Assembly: GCF_000003605.2 (NCBI RefSeq)
Contig: NW_003141311.1
Span: 443,795 to 467,499, forward strand
Direction: 5' to 3'
Length of the DNA stretch: 23,705 nt
From: Saccoglossus kowalevskii
Lineage: Eukaryota; Hemichordata; Enteropneusta; Harrimaniidae
Part shown: positions 10,750 through 21,429 of the stretch, piece after piece
Numbering within the stretch: position 1 is the first letter of the stretch
How the letters are laid out: each line of letters begins with the position of its first letter
Translations under genes and position numbers: made by a program
Notes under the pieces: generated by a model
Database searches by the model: none
Seen by the model: the letters and a program-made list of their open reading frames with translations, nothing else
What the model was told of the DNA's origin: nothing

Positions 10750-12103
10750 AGATGTAAATGTTCTCAACCTTTTCAACTGAATACCTAAGACGCAGATATA
10801 CTCATTCTTAAACCTCAACTGTATACTAGTATTATATCGTTTATATATTTTTTATGTCTTAGGTGTTTTGATATTTTTAAATGGCTTTTTTTATTAAAGT
10901 TCTACTCGTGGTAGAGCTTCAAAATATTAACCATAGTTTAGTCAATATTGTCCACATATAAACAAAACCGGTTTTTGCTCCAACTTTTCCTATTCCCCGT
11001 TGTCATTCAATAAAAATATGTTATATTTCAACTCAGACAAGGTTTGAAGTTTCAAGTGTGCCTGGAGGCGAGGTCGGCCGATGTAGACATTTCAACAACG
11101 TAACACCATGGTACCAGGGCACCAACGTTGCCAAGGTCGGGCGTGCTTTTGACCATGACATAAATACTGTACAATAACTTGACTGCCGACAGCAGCATAC
11201 TATGGTCACGGTGGCTCTGTTTTTTTCAATGTTATCTGGCAAATACATTTTGAGTTTTATACAGTCGATGAATATTTCAACATCTTTTTCATCAATCAAT
11301 TGTAATAATAAAATATACTTTTTTCACAAATTATGAATATATAGATAGATATATTCATATCAGCGAAAACAAACAAAGGTCAATTGGCGAATCTGACAAT
11401 AATTAATCTCTCAGACTGCGCATGTGACGTGCCATGTATATTAATAACTAATGGCTGATCGACATCGTCTATCTCTGACCTGTTTATCGAAGCACTTAAT
11501 GATGATAGTTACTGTACAGTAGATATAGCCGTGTATGGTTAACACGATGCACCAGTCGTGAACAATTCCGTTTGATTTACAGTGCAGCATCGACGTACAA
11601 CTGATCACAATGTACTGGCTCACCTCCGAGTAATATTCGCCAAGTTTTTTTGGGGGGGATTCACAGTAATTTCAATCGCTCTACAGGTACGTTGTACATT
11701 TCATCACGGTCTTCCTGTGACCTATCATTTATGTACTGTTGGTGTGATGACCTTATCTCACAGTATCAATGTATCGGTGGTTTTGGGTCAGTGATACGCT
11801 AAATTCAAGCAAAAATTACTTAAAAATGAGTGTATATTAAGCAGTATAAATCAATAGTCATTTGTCTTAATTATAATCCAGATGGGTAACATTTTATAAT
11901 TAAATAATTTTTGTATGTGTGTACACATGACAGCGCACTTTATTGCTTACATCGGCTTAATGTTTAGTTATACTGGCGATATTTGCAAAGTATTAATAAG
12001 TAGTGAGGAATACGGAAGTTTATTATCGACTAGCACAGGATTTTTCAGACAGTGTTTGGTAAATGATTTTACGCTTTGCGTCACTGGTTCCAAAATAGCC
12101 AAG

Positions 12104-12111
12104 TCACGTGA
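12104..12111. promoter_or_regulatory. TCACGTGA E-box (within GTCACGTGAC)
   Basis: The ten-base palindrome GTCACGTGAC at 12103-12112 is the consensus form of the CLEAR element bound by TFEB/MITF-type factors in vertebrates; other bHLH factors also bind CACGTG. It lies about 1.06 kb upstream of the gene C start codon. Confidence 0.3.
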
Positions 12112-12738
12112 CACACCTGCCTACTCAGTACATGATGGTGCCACATCTTCATATCTTACGCGAGTCAGGGTGCGTATCGTTAAGCTGACATGCCTGCGCT
12201 AATTAACCGCTGTCACTCCGGATGTCCTTCTATGATCGCAAATTGTGGACTCCATATGATTACAATACTATATAGTCGGTAATATCTTACGTATGGGGCA
12301 AAAACAGGAAGAGTTGGTTGTTTCCACCAAAAAAATGGGCAGAGGTGTGTACTGCCATCGAAACGGAAACCCATGCCCTTTGTTTGGATTTGGATTTCAA
12401 ATAAGGATATGGTTTATTTAGGAAACTGTTTCTCTTTTCGAAGTTCTGCGCATGAGAATGACGTGCAATGTCTTTGTTGCGTGGACGCATTTGGCTTGGA
12501 CCACGATCCACGAAAATTTTGCGTATAGAACATTAAAAAAACAACTATCAAACCGTGGATCATTAAACGAATTGTCTTTGACAGTGTAAATTAAGTTGTA
12601 TCTACTAGGTACAATATTCAAAAGACTGCTCCTTTTAAATAAAGAGTTAATTTTATCAATTGTATACCTTTGTATTAAAAAAAAGACTAAGGGCGACACG
12701 AGAGAATTCAAGAGAATTCATATGCCATAAATTCCTTG

Positions 12739-12756
12739 TATATATATATATATATA
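12739..12756. repeat. (TA)9 run
   Basis: Eighteen bases of pure TA alternation. Confidence 0.9.
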
Positions 12757-12904
12757 CTTCTATTTAATATAAATATTCTATTTCTATATATTTGGGAACA
12801 ATACGTTATCTTATCACTATTAACTCAAAACCTACGTAAGCTATGAAAAGTTCTATTGTCACTATGTTGGCATATACAATATCCTCATAGTGACGATTGT
12901 CTCA

Positions 12905-12976
12905 TTAATCACCCCTCCCACATTTATCCTGATTACATCTCCCACAGTTACGCTGATCAACCCTCCAACACACCCC
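12905..12976 (+). repeat. 24-bp minisatellite, three units
   Basis: Three consecutive diverged 24-nt units at 12905-12928, 12929-12952 and 12953-12976. Each carries a CTGAT(T/C)-like start and a CCTCC or TCTCC core. In one frame they would read as three copies of an L-I-T/N-x-P-T-like octapeptide. The frame has no start or splice context that I trust, so I treat it as non-coding. Confidence 0.5.
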
Positions 12977-13174
12977 CAATTACTCTCTTACAGGGTATTT
13001 AATATTTCGCTGTATTGTTTCACACAGGTACACTTTGATGATCAAAAGGATGAAGACGATTTCAGTTTTCTGACATCCAACGAAATATAATCACATATAT
13101 TCAGCATCTTCGCACGCCTAGTGTATCATTGGCGGTTAACTTGAACTACATAGACTGAAACAAAACTAACCAAC

Positions 13175-15092
13175 ATGTCTAAAGCAAGAGATATAGCCAA
13201 CTTCACCGTCGCCTTTGTGTTGATGCTAGGCGGCATAATCCTCGTGTTTGTCATGGGAATTACAAACGATAGTTCATCAACGCTCGTGGTGCTGGCTCTT
13301 GCTGCCGTTCTGATTGCCTTTTTTGTTTATTCTGTTTATAAAATGTTAAAATGGACGGACTGTTTCAATAAATATTGCCTGGGTCGTCCAGTGACGAATG
13401 CCGGGACGGCGTCTTCATTAAATACGGCAATTGGGACCCCCAATGAGACACATGTGAATAATATGGAAATGCAGCCATACACACATGATACGAGGTAAGC
13501 CATTGGCTAGCAGTGAATGAAACTCACCGCATCTTTATAATCGTTAGTAATGCGCAAGACATATTTTTCAGAATCATTCAAAATCCGACAAATACCTCCA
13601 GTGTATAACTTTGAGCATTGTTTTAGCATGTCTAAATATTTTATTTGACATCAAATCTTGATAAATATGCAGTATAGTCTGATTTGCAACAAATATGTGG
13701 CATTATTTGTTGGATGACATAATTGAACACGACAGTGCTCCGTTGTGCGCCGAATTTACCTGTGCGTACAGAAAGGGCTGGCGCGCTTGCATTTTGACTA
13801 TTCGTCGAACGGATACTATACTGCTTATTGTGATACCAAAACAGCTCTTTTTAATTTTAATTTAATTTTCTGCCGTTTTTTTAAAGATGTAAACTAATTA
13901 TTTAAAAATGATTAAAAGTAATTCACATCGCCCCTCATTTTATATTTAATGAAATCACATTACATTTATTGTATGATATGTACATACTACGTTTACTTCA
14001 TTATTTTTGTAATTCCCCGTTTCCTTTCTGTATATATCGTTCTTTCATAGTGGCATGTACATGTACGGCGATTACCCCTTGGAGGAGCCGCCTCCTTACT
14101 CAGAGCTGGACCCCAACGTATTTGTGGTGCCTTTACCTTCCGAGGAACAGGGAGAATTTTCTCCCAACGCGCCACAAAATTCGAATTCGCGTAGTCCGTC
14201 CGAGGGGAGCATTACGAACACTCCATCGCATCAGCCGGATATACCCAATGTTGTTATTACCAGGGACGAGGAGAACGGTGAAGTTAAGGAAGACGACGTA
14301 ACGCCGCCGGCTGAGAATGGTGACACCAATGATGATGGTGGTGGTGGTGGTGACAGAATCGTGACCGTTAGTGATAAGTAAGTAATACTAAAATCAAAAA
14401 GTTGGTTTAGAGTAAAAAACAATTCTAATTGAAGTAATTGATGCTACTTGCACTAAACTGTGGTCAGCAAACTTATATTTAAAGTTAGTTCCATTTAAAT
14501 CCAAACGAGTCAATCAGATTGACTCGGTCGGTATCATCTCCACTTTGCGCATAGACTATGACAAATGCCGGTGTGTTTGTGTCTATAAATTTTTAGATTT
14601 ATGAATAACTTATATACGTACATGACTACAGTGTATTTCTGCTGTGGCAGCAATAAACATATGTTCAACTTAAAATATTCCTACCCATGCTGAGTAATCT
14701 AGCAGAAATAATCTCCATGCGCAATAATAAGATGCCATATTTTATTTCCTTGAATTACTAAACATTAATCCCGTAAAGTCAAATGTTAGGATACTAATTC
14801 TATGCAAATGCATACAACAATTAAGCAACTAAAAACAATTTTTTAATTGAGCACAAACTCGTTTTCCATGCATTTGCACGTTATTTTAACAATGAATACA
14901 TAACACAGTATGTTTTAATTTGCTACCAAAAAAGTAATCGTGGCCCAGTGTTACGTAAATAAAAAAAGGATGACATGTTGAAAAACGCACGTAATGCGCT
15001 TTATTTATCAATGTTATTGTTGTTGTTTTTTCCCCTGTAGTGTTGGTTACGACAACGACGCCTATCAAGACGAAGAAGACATTGAAAAATAA
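13175..15092 (+). CDS. Gene C: two-helix membrane protein with PPPY motif (232 aa, 3 exons)
   Basis: Exons are 13175-13494, 14051-14377 and 15041-15092. Splice sites are AG|GTAAGC, TTTCATAG|T, AA|GTAAGT and CCCCTGTAG|T, all phase 2. The ATG has A at -3. Helices lie at about residues 8-29 and 36-57 with an ITNDSSS turn; the ND in the turn and the following (T)LVVL/MVVL are shared with gene B. Exon 2 opens with a Tyr-rich stretch and an EEPPPYSEL motif (PPPY at 120-123). It then runs into a long Ser/Asn/Pro/acidic disordered tail ending in five glycines coded by a GGT repeat. The last exon is a short YDNDAYQDEEDIEK tail whose Y219-D-N221 fits the YxN pattern bound by GRB2-type SH2 domains when phosphorylated. 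A WW/SH2 adaptor role is inferred. No named orthologue recognised. Confidence 0.85.
13670..13721. repeat. Dispersed repeat, copy 2 (intron 1 of gene C)
   Basis: Partner of 10701-10749 in the same orientation, with small indels. It lies inside the first intron of gene C. Confidence 0.5.
14506..14526. repeat. 9-bp inverted repeat in intron 2 of gene C
   Basis: CGAGTCAAT (14506-14514) and ATTGACTCG (14518-14526) are exact complements around a 3-nt centre. TGACTC resembles half of an AP-1 type site; no functional claim beyond that. Confidence 0.45.
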
Positions 15093-16288
15093 CAATAAGT
15101 CAGAATTGGATTTTAAAATGGGTCAATATTGATTCAGGGCAATACCGTACCAGTGCACCCATTGAACATGCATACATATATAACGGAGATGTTTGTGACA
15201 ACGATCCACAGGGCGTTTTTTTTTATACAGCACACTGGTAATGATTGACTATGTCTGGTGTGCGTACTGATTATTGGATGACCTCGAGAGATGATTCATG
15301 CGAACCGGCGACTTGTGGCCACAGATAACCCTTGGGAGCAATCTTCTCGTCACAGGGTAGCGATCGGTGCCAAAATGAAGAACATAAATAAGATTTTTGG
15401 CTACTTTTCTGGATCAACTTAACTTAAAGAGTGTCATCAATACAAGGCGTGGGATTGACAACAGAGTTATTTATTTTACAGTTGATCATCGGATTTGAAC
15501 TGGAATTTATTTTACCGCAGGATGAACTATAGACTGTGTTTGACATGTTTAATTTGACGCATGTGATAATTTCAATGACGTCACATCGATACGAGACTCG
15601 TAGTCAGTCGATTACTGGATACCTTGCATAGGACCATTTTTTTTTGCAGGATTACAAATTTAAGAATTTCGAAGATTATACATTTGTACAGCGTAAAATA
15701 ATACGTATTTATTATTGTTCATAATTACTAAAAAGTGAAATAAATTTTAAAAAGAATTTTCGTATGATATTGTATTACCATTTAAGACGTTGTATATATA
15801 TATAAGTGACACAGTTTTTCTGATTTCTATCTAACCAGTGTAAAATAATGACAGCCATTTTAAAATCACATCCATCATACCAAGCTTGAAATATTTGAAT
15901 TGCTCAGTGTCATACATTCGAAGCTTTCATCCCCCCCCCCAAAAAATATTTTGATATGCAAGATAGGCCTTGGTCTTTATAATCACCGATTTAACGGATC
16001 ACCACGAACAACAATTTATTATTATTTATCGTGATGACCTTAGGGTTAATTTTCAACTTATGGAATGAACGGGGCGATGGAGAAGAGTACGGGTCGAATT
16101 CCGTCGAGTCACCACTTATTCTCGGCGCAAATATCGTTGTTATAAAACAGCAAGTTAATTATCATAATCCGCCTAATAATATAGTGGAATTTGAAGATGT
16201 TGGATGAGCGCTAACATGAATAATAACAGACGTGTCTTTGAATGACTTCGAACACAGGTCGTGTATTGTTTTGTTATTTGAAACCAAG
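15093..16288. other. Interval between genes C and D
   Basis: About 1.2 kb holding the 3' flank of C and the presumptive promoter of D. An AATAAA within GAAATAAATTT near 15738 could end the C transcript. A perfect TGACGTCA (CRE-type palindrome) lies at 15576-15583, about 700 bp before the D start codon. A C-run sits near 15932-15940. No exon was supported. Confidence 0.45.
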
Positions 16289-17415
16289 ATGGCGGGATTC
16301 ATCATGCCATCGACACACAAGACTCGTACGGGCCTACTAATAATTGGCGCCATCGTTATACCCATAATGATCGTACTGTTAGTTATCACTGCTATCGCTG
16401 GAATACCGGCACTATTGATTGTAATGCTCATTATAACTGTGCTGGTAGTAGGATCCATTTTTTACACCGGCTACGTCTGGTTCAAACCGGTCTTCCAGGA
16501 GCCCGACCCAGATCAACTTCGAGTATCTGAGGTGACGTACAGCCAGGCGAGAGAGGGTGCTTCTCCGAAAGTGATACACTGTACTGTTGTATTTCCTGAA
16601 AGCCGGCGAGATGAAGTACGGACGATGCAATTAGAGCGTACATTGGCCGCCAACTCACACTCACACAGTCGACACCATCATCGAACGGCGTCAGATTCAA
16701 CGTCGCCCATCGTTGAAGCGAACCCAAATTCGGATACTCTGACTAGACAGGAAAGGTATATACTTCACATTCACATAGTTTTGAGATAGTTTTCACGGCG
16801 ATGTTGCTGCTATTTTTCTTTTTCTACAAGTGTCAAATTTGTGTGTACTTTTTATGAATATAGTATTTGTTGTTGTTCCGTTCTATTGGTACGACTTGTT
16901 ACCCCTCCCAGAATTTCTCGTTGTCAACTTATTTCTTTTTTTTAATAAAATCATTTTGATTTCCTCAAACAATTGGAAAGGTATTTTACTAACAAGGCGA
17001 TACAAATACATCGCACTCCGTTCTAGTAACATCACTTTCCCCGAAGAACCGAAACGGAAATAAGATTCCCACCACAGACAATTATAAATTGTATCAAGGC
17101 GCGGTCTTTAAGATATTAGCAGGCATCCCGGAAAAAAATCCTTGGATCGATTTGTAAAATTGCATTTCAAGTGTTGCATTGTAGCCTACTGCTAGTCTAA
17201 TTGTGACGTAAGGCCTATAATGCCGATTTTAAAACACAATCAATTTCAACAGCTTGAAACCAATACATATTCTTTGTCGCTTCAAGGGAACACATCATGA
17301 CATGATCATGATAAATCAATATTGATGTAACGCTTCTCATTTCAGCGTTGGTGATGGAACTATTTACGAAAACAAGGCGTATAACAGTGAAAATGGAGAA
17401 GAGTACGAAGCTTAG
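16289..17415 (+). CDS. Gene D: two-helix membrane protein without PPxY (178 aa, 2 exons)
   Basis: Exons are 16289-16755 and 17346-17415, joined by AG|GTATAT and TTTCAG|C in phase 2. I chose the ATG at 16289 because ACCAAGATGGCG is a strong initiation context; a 19-residue upstream extension in the same frame starts at 16232 in a weak context. Helices are residues 15-36 and 41-63, very rich in Ile/Val, with a short AIAGIPA turn. The exon 1 tail (64-155) includes a VTYSQAR tyrosine site at Y84, a basic/acidic stretch at 105-117 and a His-rich run at 124-131. No PPxY occurs in either exon or in the intron. The last exon is clearly the counterpart of the gene C last exon (SVGDGTIYENKAY against NVGYDNDAY) and ends in acidic EEYEA. 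Y163-E-N165 is a YxN site. An unseen third exon or alternative ends cannot be excluded. Confidence 0.75.
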
Positions 17416-17650
17416 AGTACATAATTGCCAAATAATAGGACATACATGAATCGCGTTTGCGACATTTCTGTGATCCATCAGAACCCTATGATATAATCCG
17501 CGATCGATGCTTCAGTTCAACCTATACAGCGCCCTCATTGTTCACTTAAAACTCAAATGTACACTCAAATGTACATGTATATAAATATGTGTGTACGTTT
17601 CCACTGCGGGTTACGGTACTGACCCATTTTAAAATATGCTTATTACAGAC

Positions 17651-17656
17651 AATAAA
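17651..17656 (+). other. Candidate polyadenylation signal of gene D
   Basis: AATAAA about 236 nt after the gene D stop codon, followed by a T-rich stretch. Placement is reasonable for a 3' end. Confidence 0.35.
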
Positions 17657-17897
17657 AATACGCTTTATAATAATTTTGTATCATACTTATAATGATGCAT
17701 TATGAAATAGAAACATATACCATATATAGAAAGAACTGGCCTATGGGAGAACATGGCCAATATTAGATGGTATACGATAGCGGAGTGTAATTAACTATTT
17801 GTTGTGAACATTAACCAGGGCCTTCATTTTCCCAGTTATGTCTGCAGTGTGCCACACATGATTGTGTGGACCCTTTGTGTTCCACGAGTTCCATATA

Positions 17898-17905
17898 TCA
17901 CGTGA
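17898..17905. promoter_or_regulatory. TCACGTGA E-box
   Basis: An eight-base palindrome, in an ATCACGTGAT context, between genes D and E. Confidence 0.25.
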
Positions 17906-18011
17906 TTTTAAACTCAGGACGTTAATCATTTTATTAATAAAAATGTGCCCAATAACAATATCCATATATAAATACCAACAAATCTATTATAGTATATGTA
18001 ACGAGTATGAG

Positions 18012-18019
18012 TCACGTGA
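18012..18019. promoter_or_regulatory. TCACGTGA E-box (within GTCACGTGAC)
   Basis: Second exact GTCACGTGAC ten-mer in the window (18011-18020), 113 bp from the preceding box and followed by CCAAT. It overlaps a possible alternative exon, so its nature is uncertain. Confidence 0.25.
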
Positions 18020-20004
18020 CCAATATAGGTGGGGACACTACGAAGACAAAACTAGTTGACAGAGCATTGATAAGTTTTTAACATATTGTATCACGTTTCT
18101 CACAATTTCTTTCAACAATTTCTTTTTTAGGAAAGATTCTGATCAAGTTTTGTAGCCAAGGGAATTATGTTCATTTTGTTTAAAATTAACGAACGAATTC
18201 TATGAAAATATATAAAATATTTCAAAATATTGCATCAAAATCTTGGCCTTTCAAATAATCTAATGAAGAACTATCGATGCCGGTGAGTTTCTGGTTTAGA
18301 ATCGCTGAGGGCCACATTTGATTTCAAAGCCAGAAACTTCGAGGGCGTGGTTCTCTATCTCAACACGATATTACTTGAATTATTCCCGCAATTTTCTATA
18401 ATATGATACAGCACAGAGCACTGTGCATGAATCCTGTTTTAATATATTATGATTTATTCCTGCTTATTAATTTTCCTTTTAAAATTCGTACCCGTTTCAA
18501 AAAATGTAAGATGCTACGATAAGGAAGTATTCCTGAAAAATCCCTGACCTATTTCAATACCGTCTGTTTAGTTTTACATCTTGTCCCTATATGGATATCC
18601 TACATGTGTGTCCCAATTCCGGAGTTAGCCTTAGGTTGTCGGCGGTTATTCCCCCAGACAATTACCAAACAATACAACAACACAACGTCAAAATCGTGGT
18701 AATACACAGGTTTACCCCAAACCCCGAAATTTCAATTTCAGGTGGCATTGTAGCCTTCGGGAAGAATACAGCATCACAACTCGGTTTGTTTCTCACCTTC
18801 AAGACCTATCACCAACAATATAAACGCGTTGTACTTTAAATAATTGATAGCTTTCCAGAAAAGTGTATTCTTTATCGACTTTATCAAATATGGGAGCGAA
18901 TCAGTTGAAATGATGCCAAGGTTAAACTGTCAAATTATGATAGATGCGAATCTACTATTTGCATTGGTTATTCAATCAGGTTATACGAGTAGGTACTAAT
19001 ATAATGTTACTCGGATGAATGTAATTTGGCTGACATGTCTCTAGTGCTATCATGATGTAAATACATGATAGTTCATAATGTATTTGTTGTCGCATGGTGA
19101 TTATGTGGTCTTTATACACATTTATGGCCTACACATTGGAAATTAAATAGTCATAAACAACCCGTGTTCTATTTGATCATGTCCAATCTGCATAAAACCA
19201 TAAAAGTTAAAAACACCTAACAAATTGAGACTGGCGAGTTTTGGCGCGTGGAGCACCGACCCCGGTACAAAAAGGGAACACGTATGTATATGTGGGACTG
19301 TTTTTCATTTGACTTAGCAATAAACCGAATATTTATTATTCATTTCGTACAACATGTTGCCATGGATACCAGATGTACGTGTTTACCTGCGTAGTCTCTG
19401 TGTGACACGTCTCCGGAGTCGAAATTTAGCAATAACCATAAATAAAGTGACCTTTAAATACCACCCACGATCCAACAGATTATTACTTGATTTGACGATG
19501 AACTGAAATTTACAACCGAGGATCACGACCTTGTTGGTAAGTGAGAAATGTACACTAAAAGAGAGAACAAAGCAGAGCATATAATAAACTCTATTTCAAA
19601 AAAAAATGTATCCACGTACTAGAGACGTGTATATTGTTGAGCACAAACACCTATAATAATCTCCCGTTTACAAAGAAGCCATTCGGCAGTGACGTTCTAT
19701 GTACGTGTAAATTACGACATAAAATCATAGTTGTTGAAAGAGAAAAGAAAATTAATATTTGACACGATTTTTTATTGAGATATCTCCCCAAGGGACATGC
19801 ATGAATGGAGGTACCTTGATTATGTTTGGTTATTTTTAGGAATTTTTTTTCACATGTATTGCGCGGTTTGTATAACACATGGGCCAAACAGTGCATGTTA
19901 AACGTCTTCTTTTTTCTCTGAACCTGTCTTTTGAAAACAGCGTATTCACCATAAACGCTCGTCACTCTGTCAGTTATTTATCACCACAGGATTGGCGTCG
20001 ACTG

Positions 20005-20012
20005 TCACGTGA
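20005..20012. promoter_or_regulatory. TCACGTGA E-box upstream of the gene E leader exon
   Basis: GTCACGTGAT lies about 180 bp before the strong splice donor of the proposed leader exon, so it is placed where a proximal promoter element of gene E would be. Confidence 0.35.
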
Positions 20013-20099
20013 TCGCAATAATCAATACACCAAGTTAAATATTATCTAAGAGATATCATACGCTTAGGGTTGAAAAACACAAACAACAAACTAGTGCTG

Positions 20100-20187
20100 A
20101 TACAGAACTACCGATATACAGCAAATTTATAGTTTGCCGAGGAAGACTATTATAGTTGTGTTGCATACAATATATCCGGTGAAGCAG
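20100..20187 (+). other. Proposed untranslated leader exon of gene E (5' end not defined)
   Basis: CAG|GTGAGT at 20185-20193 is a near-perfect splice donor. A good acceptor, TTCTCTTTCAG at 21308-21318, lies 111 nt before the gene E start codon. Together they suggest a leader exon ending at 20187 joined to an exon running 21319-21926. The transcription start is unknown; the left boundary given is a placeholder. Confidence 0.35.
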
Positions 20188-21318
20188 GTGAGTACCAACG
20201 GCTTTGTGAAACCAGAACAGTTGTTCTGTATTGGTTTTTAATTATCTTGTCTGGTACCGGGAACTGGTGTCTCCGATATGATATAGCAGTAATTTCCACT
20301 GCGCGTGTACGCCAGCACCCATGTTGGATTTATTGTGATGTTCACACGAATTGACAACAGGAATTTTAGTAAATTGTCAGTCTTTCAGAATAATTATCGC
20401 CGTCAGCAAAAATCATATTATTTTAAACAACCGCATAGCATCGCAACGGTCGAATAAATATGATAAGTTGTTCTAACGTACATAATATATAAAAACCTTG
20501 AATACGTGTTTATTTATATATTTTGTTATTAGTTTCTCTGATGACAAAACCTGCATTGGGAATTGTTTTGTCTGGCACACAGTTCTGTAACCTTTTATAA
20601 GATTACAATATATTGAACTTTGGTCTATTTAGCCAATCACCGACTCGCGTTTGTATCTTGGCTGCACTTCCGCTTGCACAGAAATCTCCGTGTGATTCAT
20701 TTTGATATAATGCGGTAGGTTTATTTTGTATGTTTTATTTTTACTCTGGAATGTGTTACAAAAAACTACTTCCTCTACATTTCAGTTCATGTCAAAAGAA
20801 TTGAATAATTATGTTATGATAAAAAATATCACAAACATCTTAAACCAATGGCATTATTATACACATTCCTTTGAAAGATACATAATTTGAAAAAACACAA
20901 TCTGAAAAAAATGTGATTTATTGCCATATTAACGATCTGTCACTATAAAGTACGATAAATAAAGCATAGTACATCCGGGTATTTAAGATGGCGTATCACT
21001 GCACGTGACATGTTTGTCCGAGTACGTCACTAAATATAGTCCTCGGTCGATTAGTGAAACAAGGAAAATTCATTCATCATTTATAAGAAGTGTATTTTTA
21101 CTTATTAATAATGTACGTACTATATGTTTCTTAAAATAGAGAGACGTGACATAGAGACGTGCATTGTACGCAATCGCACCACACGTGTATTTCAAAAGTG
21201 AGGTTTCCTGATTTGCAAACAAGTATTACATAACCGCTGTTTCGAACAGAGTTGTACAGAAAAGTATTTGTTGCACGTCACATGTCAATTCAAATCATAA
21301 CCCTAGTTTCTCTTTCAG
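20188..21318 (+). other. Proposed leader intron of gene E
   Basis: About 1.1 kb AT-rich stretch between the strong donor at 20188 and the acceptor at 21318. It contains a CCAAT motif near 20633 and GCACGTGAC near 21002, so it could instead hold a second promoter. No coding exon seen. Confidence 0.3.
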
Positions 21319-21429
21319 ATTGTAGTGCAGAAGCATTGGCATGAGTGTTCCCACGTGACAAATAATCAAAAAACCCAAACGAAGATTTTTTGAATTATAT
21401 TAAATAATATTAAAAGTAGCGCTATAGAC

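Larger units (their letters stand above)
8911..13030. other. Intergenic stretch between genes B and C
   Basis: About 4.1 kb without a gene I can support. Reading frames at 10183-10383, 11582-11794 and 11915-12202 have no domain, no family likeness and no convincing splice partners. The stretch holds a CCAAT-containing inverted repeat, a long hairpin, one copy of a dispersed repeat, a GTCACGTGAC box, a TA run and a 24-bp minisatellite, each listed separately. Confidence 0.45.
17416..20004. other. Intergenic stretch between gene D and the gene E leader
   Basis: About 2.6 kb. An adjacent direct repeat of ACTCAAATGTAC lies at 17551-17574. Reading frames at 17862-18059, 18591-18839 and antisense 19383-19965 show no family features; only the end of the first (17993-18059) has a splice-like context and is discussed in the findings. 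Two TCACGTGA boxes are listed separately. Confidence 0.45.

Noticed and set aside
11915-12202. 95-aa frame in the B-C interval as a gene
   Set aside because: No domain, no two-helix pattern, no splice partners; length is within chance for this amount of DNA.
13969-14301. Alternative sense frame overlapping gene C exon 2
   Set aside because: It is offset from the PPPY frame, crosses the splice acceptor, and has no family motif.
14231-14422. Antisense Ser/Pro-rich frame opposite gene C exon 2
   Set aside because: It is produced by the GGT repeat and acidic codons of the sense exon.
16078-16110. GGGTCGAATTCC resembling a tRNA B box
   Set aside because: No A box, cloverleaf or acceptor stem could be arranged around it.
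16532-16550. VTYSQAR in gene D as an inhibitory ITIM-type site
   Set aside because: The residue three after the tyrosine is alanine, not I, V or L, so the motif definition is not met.
16162-16727. Three antisense frames opposite gene D exon 1
   Set aside because: They are shadows of the hydrophobic and tail codons of gene D; no start context or partner exons.
18278-18342. Short inverted repeat AGTTTCTGG with CCAGAAACT
   Set aside because: Nine-base arms separated by about 50 bases are weak evidence for structure in 23.7 kb.
18591-18839. 82-aa frame between D and E
   Set aside because: No recognisable motif, weak start context and no neighbouring exon that would extend it.
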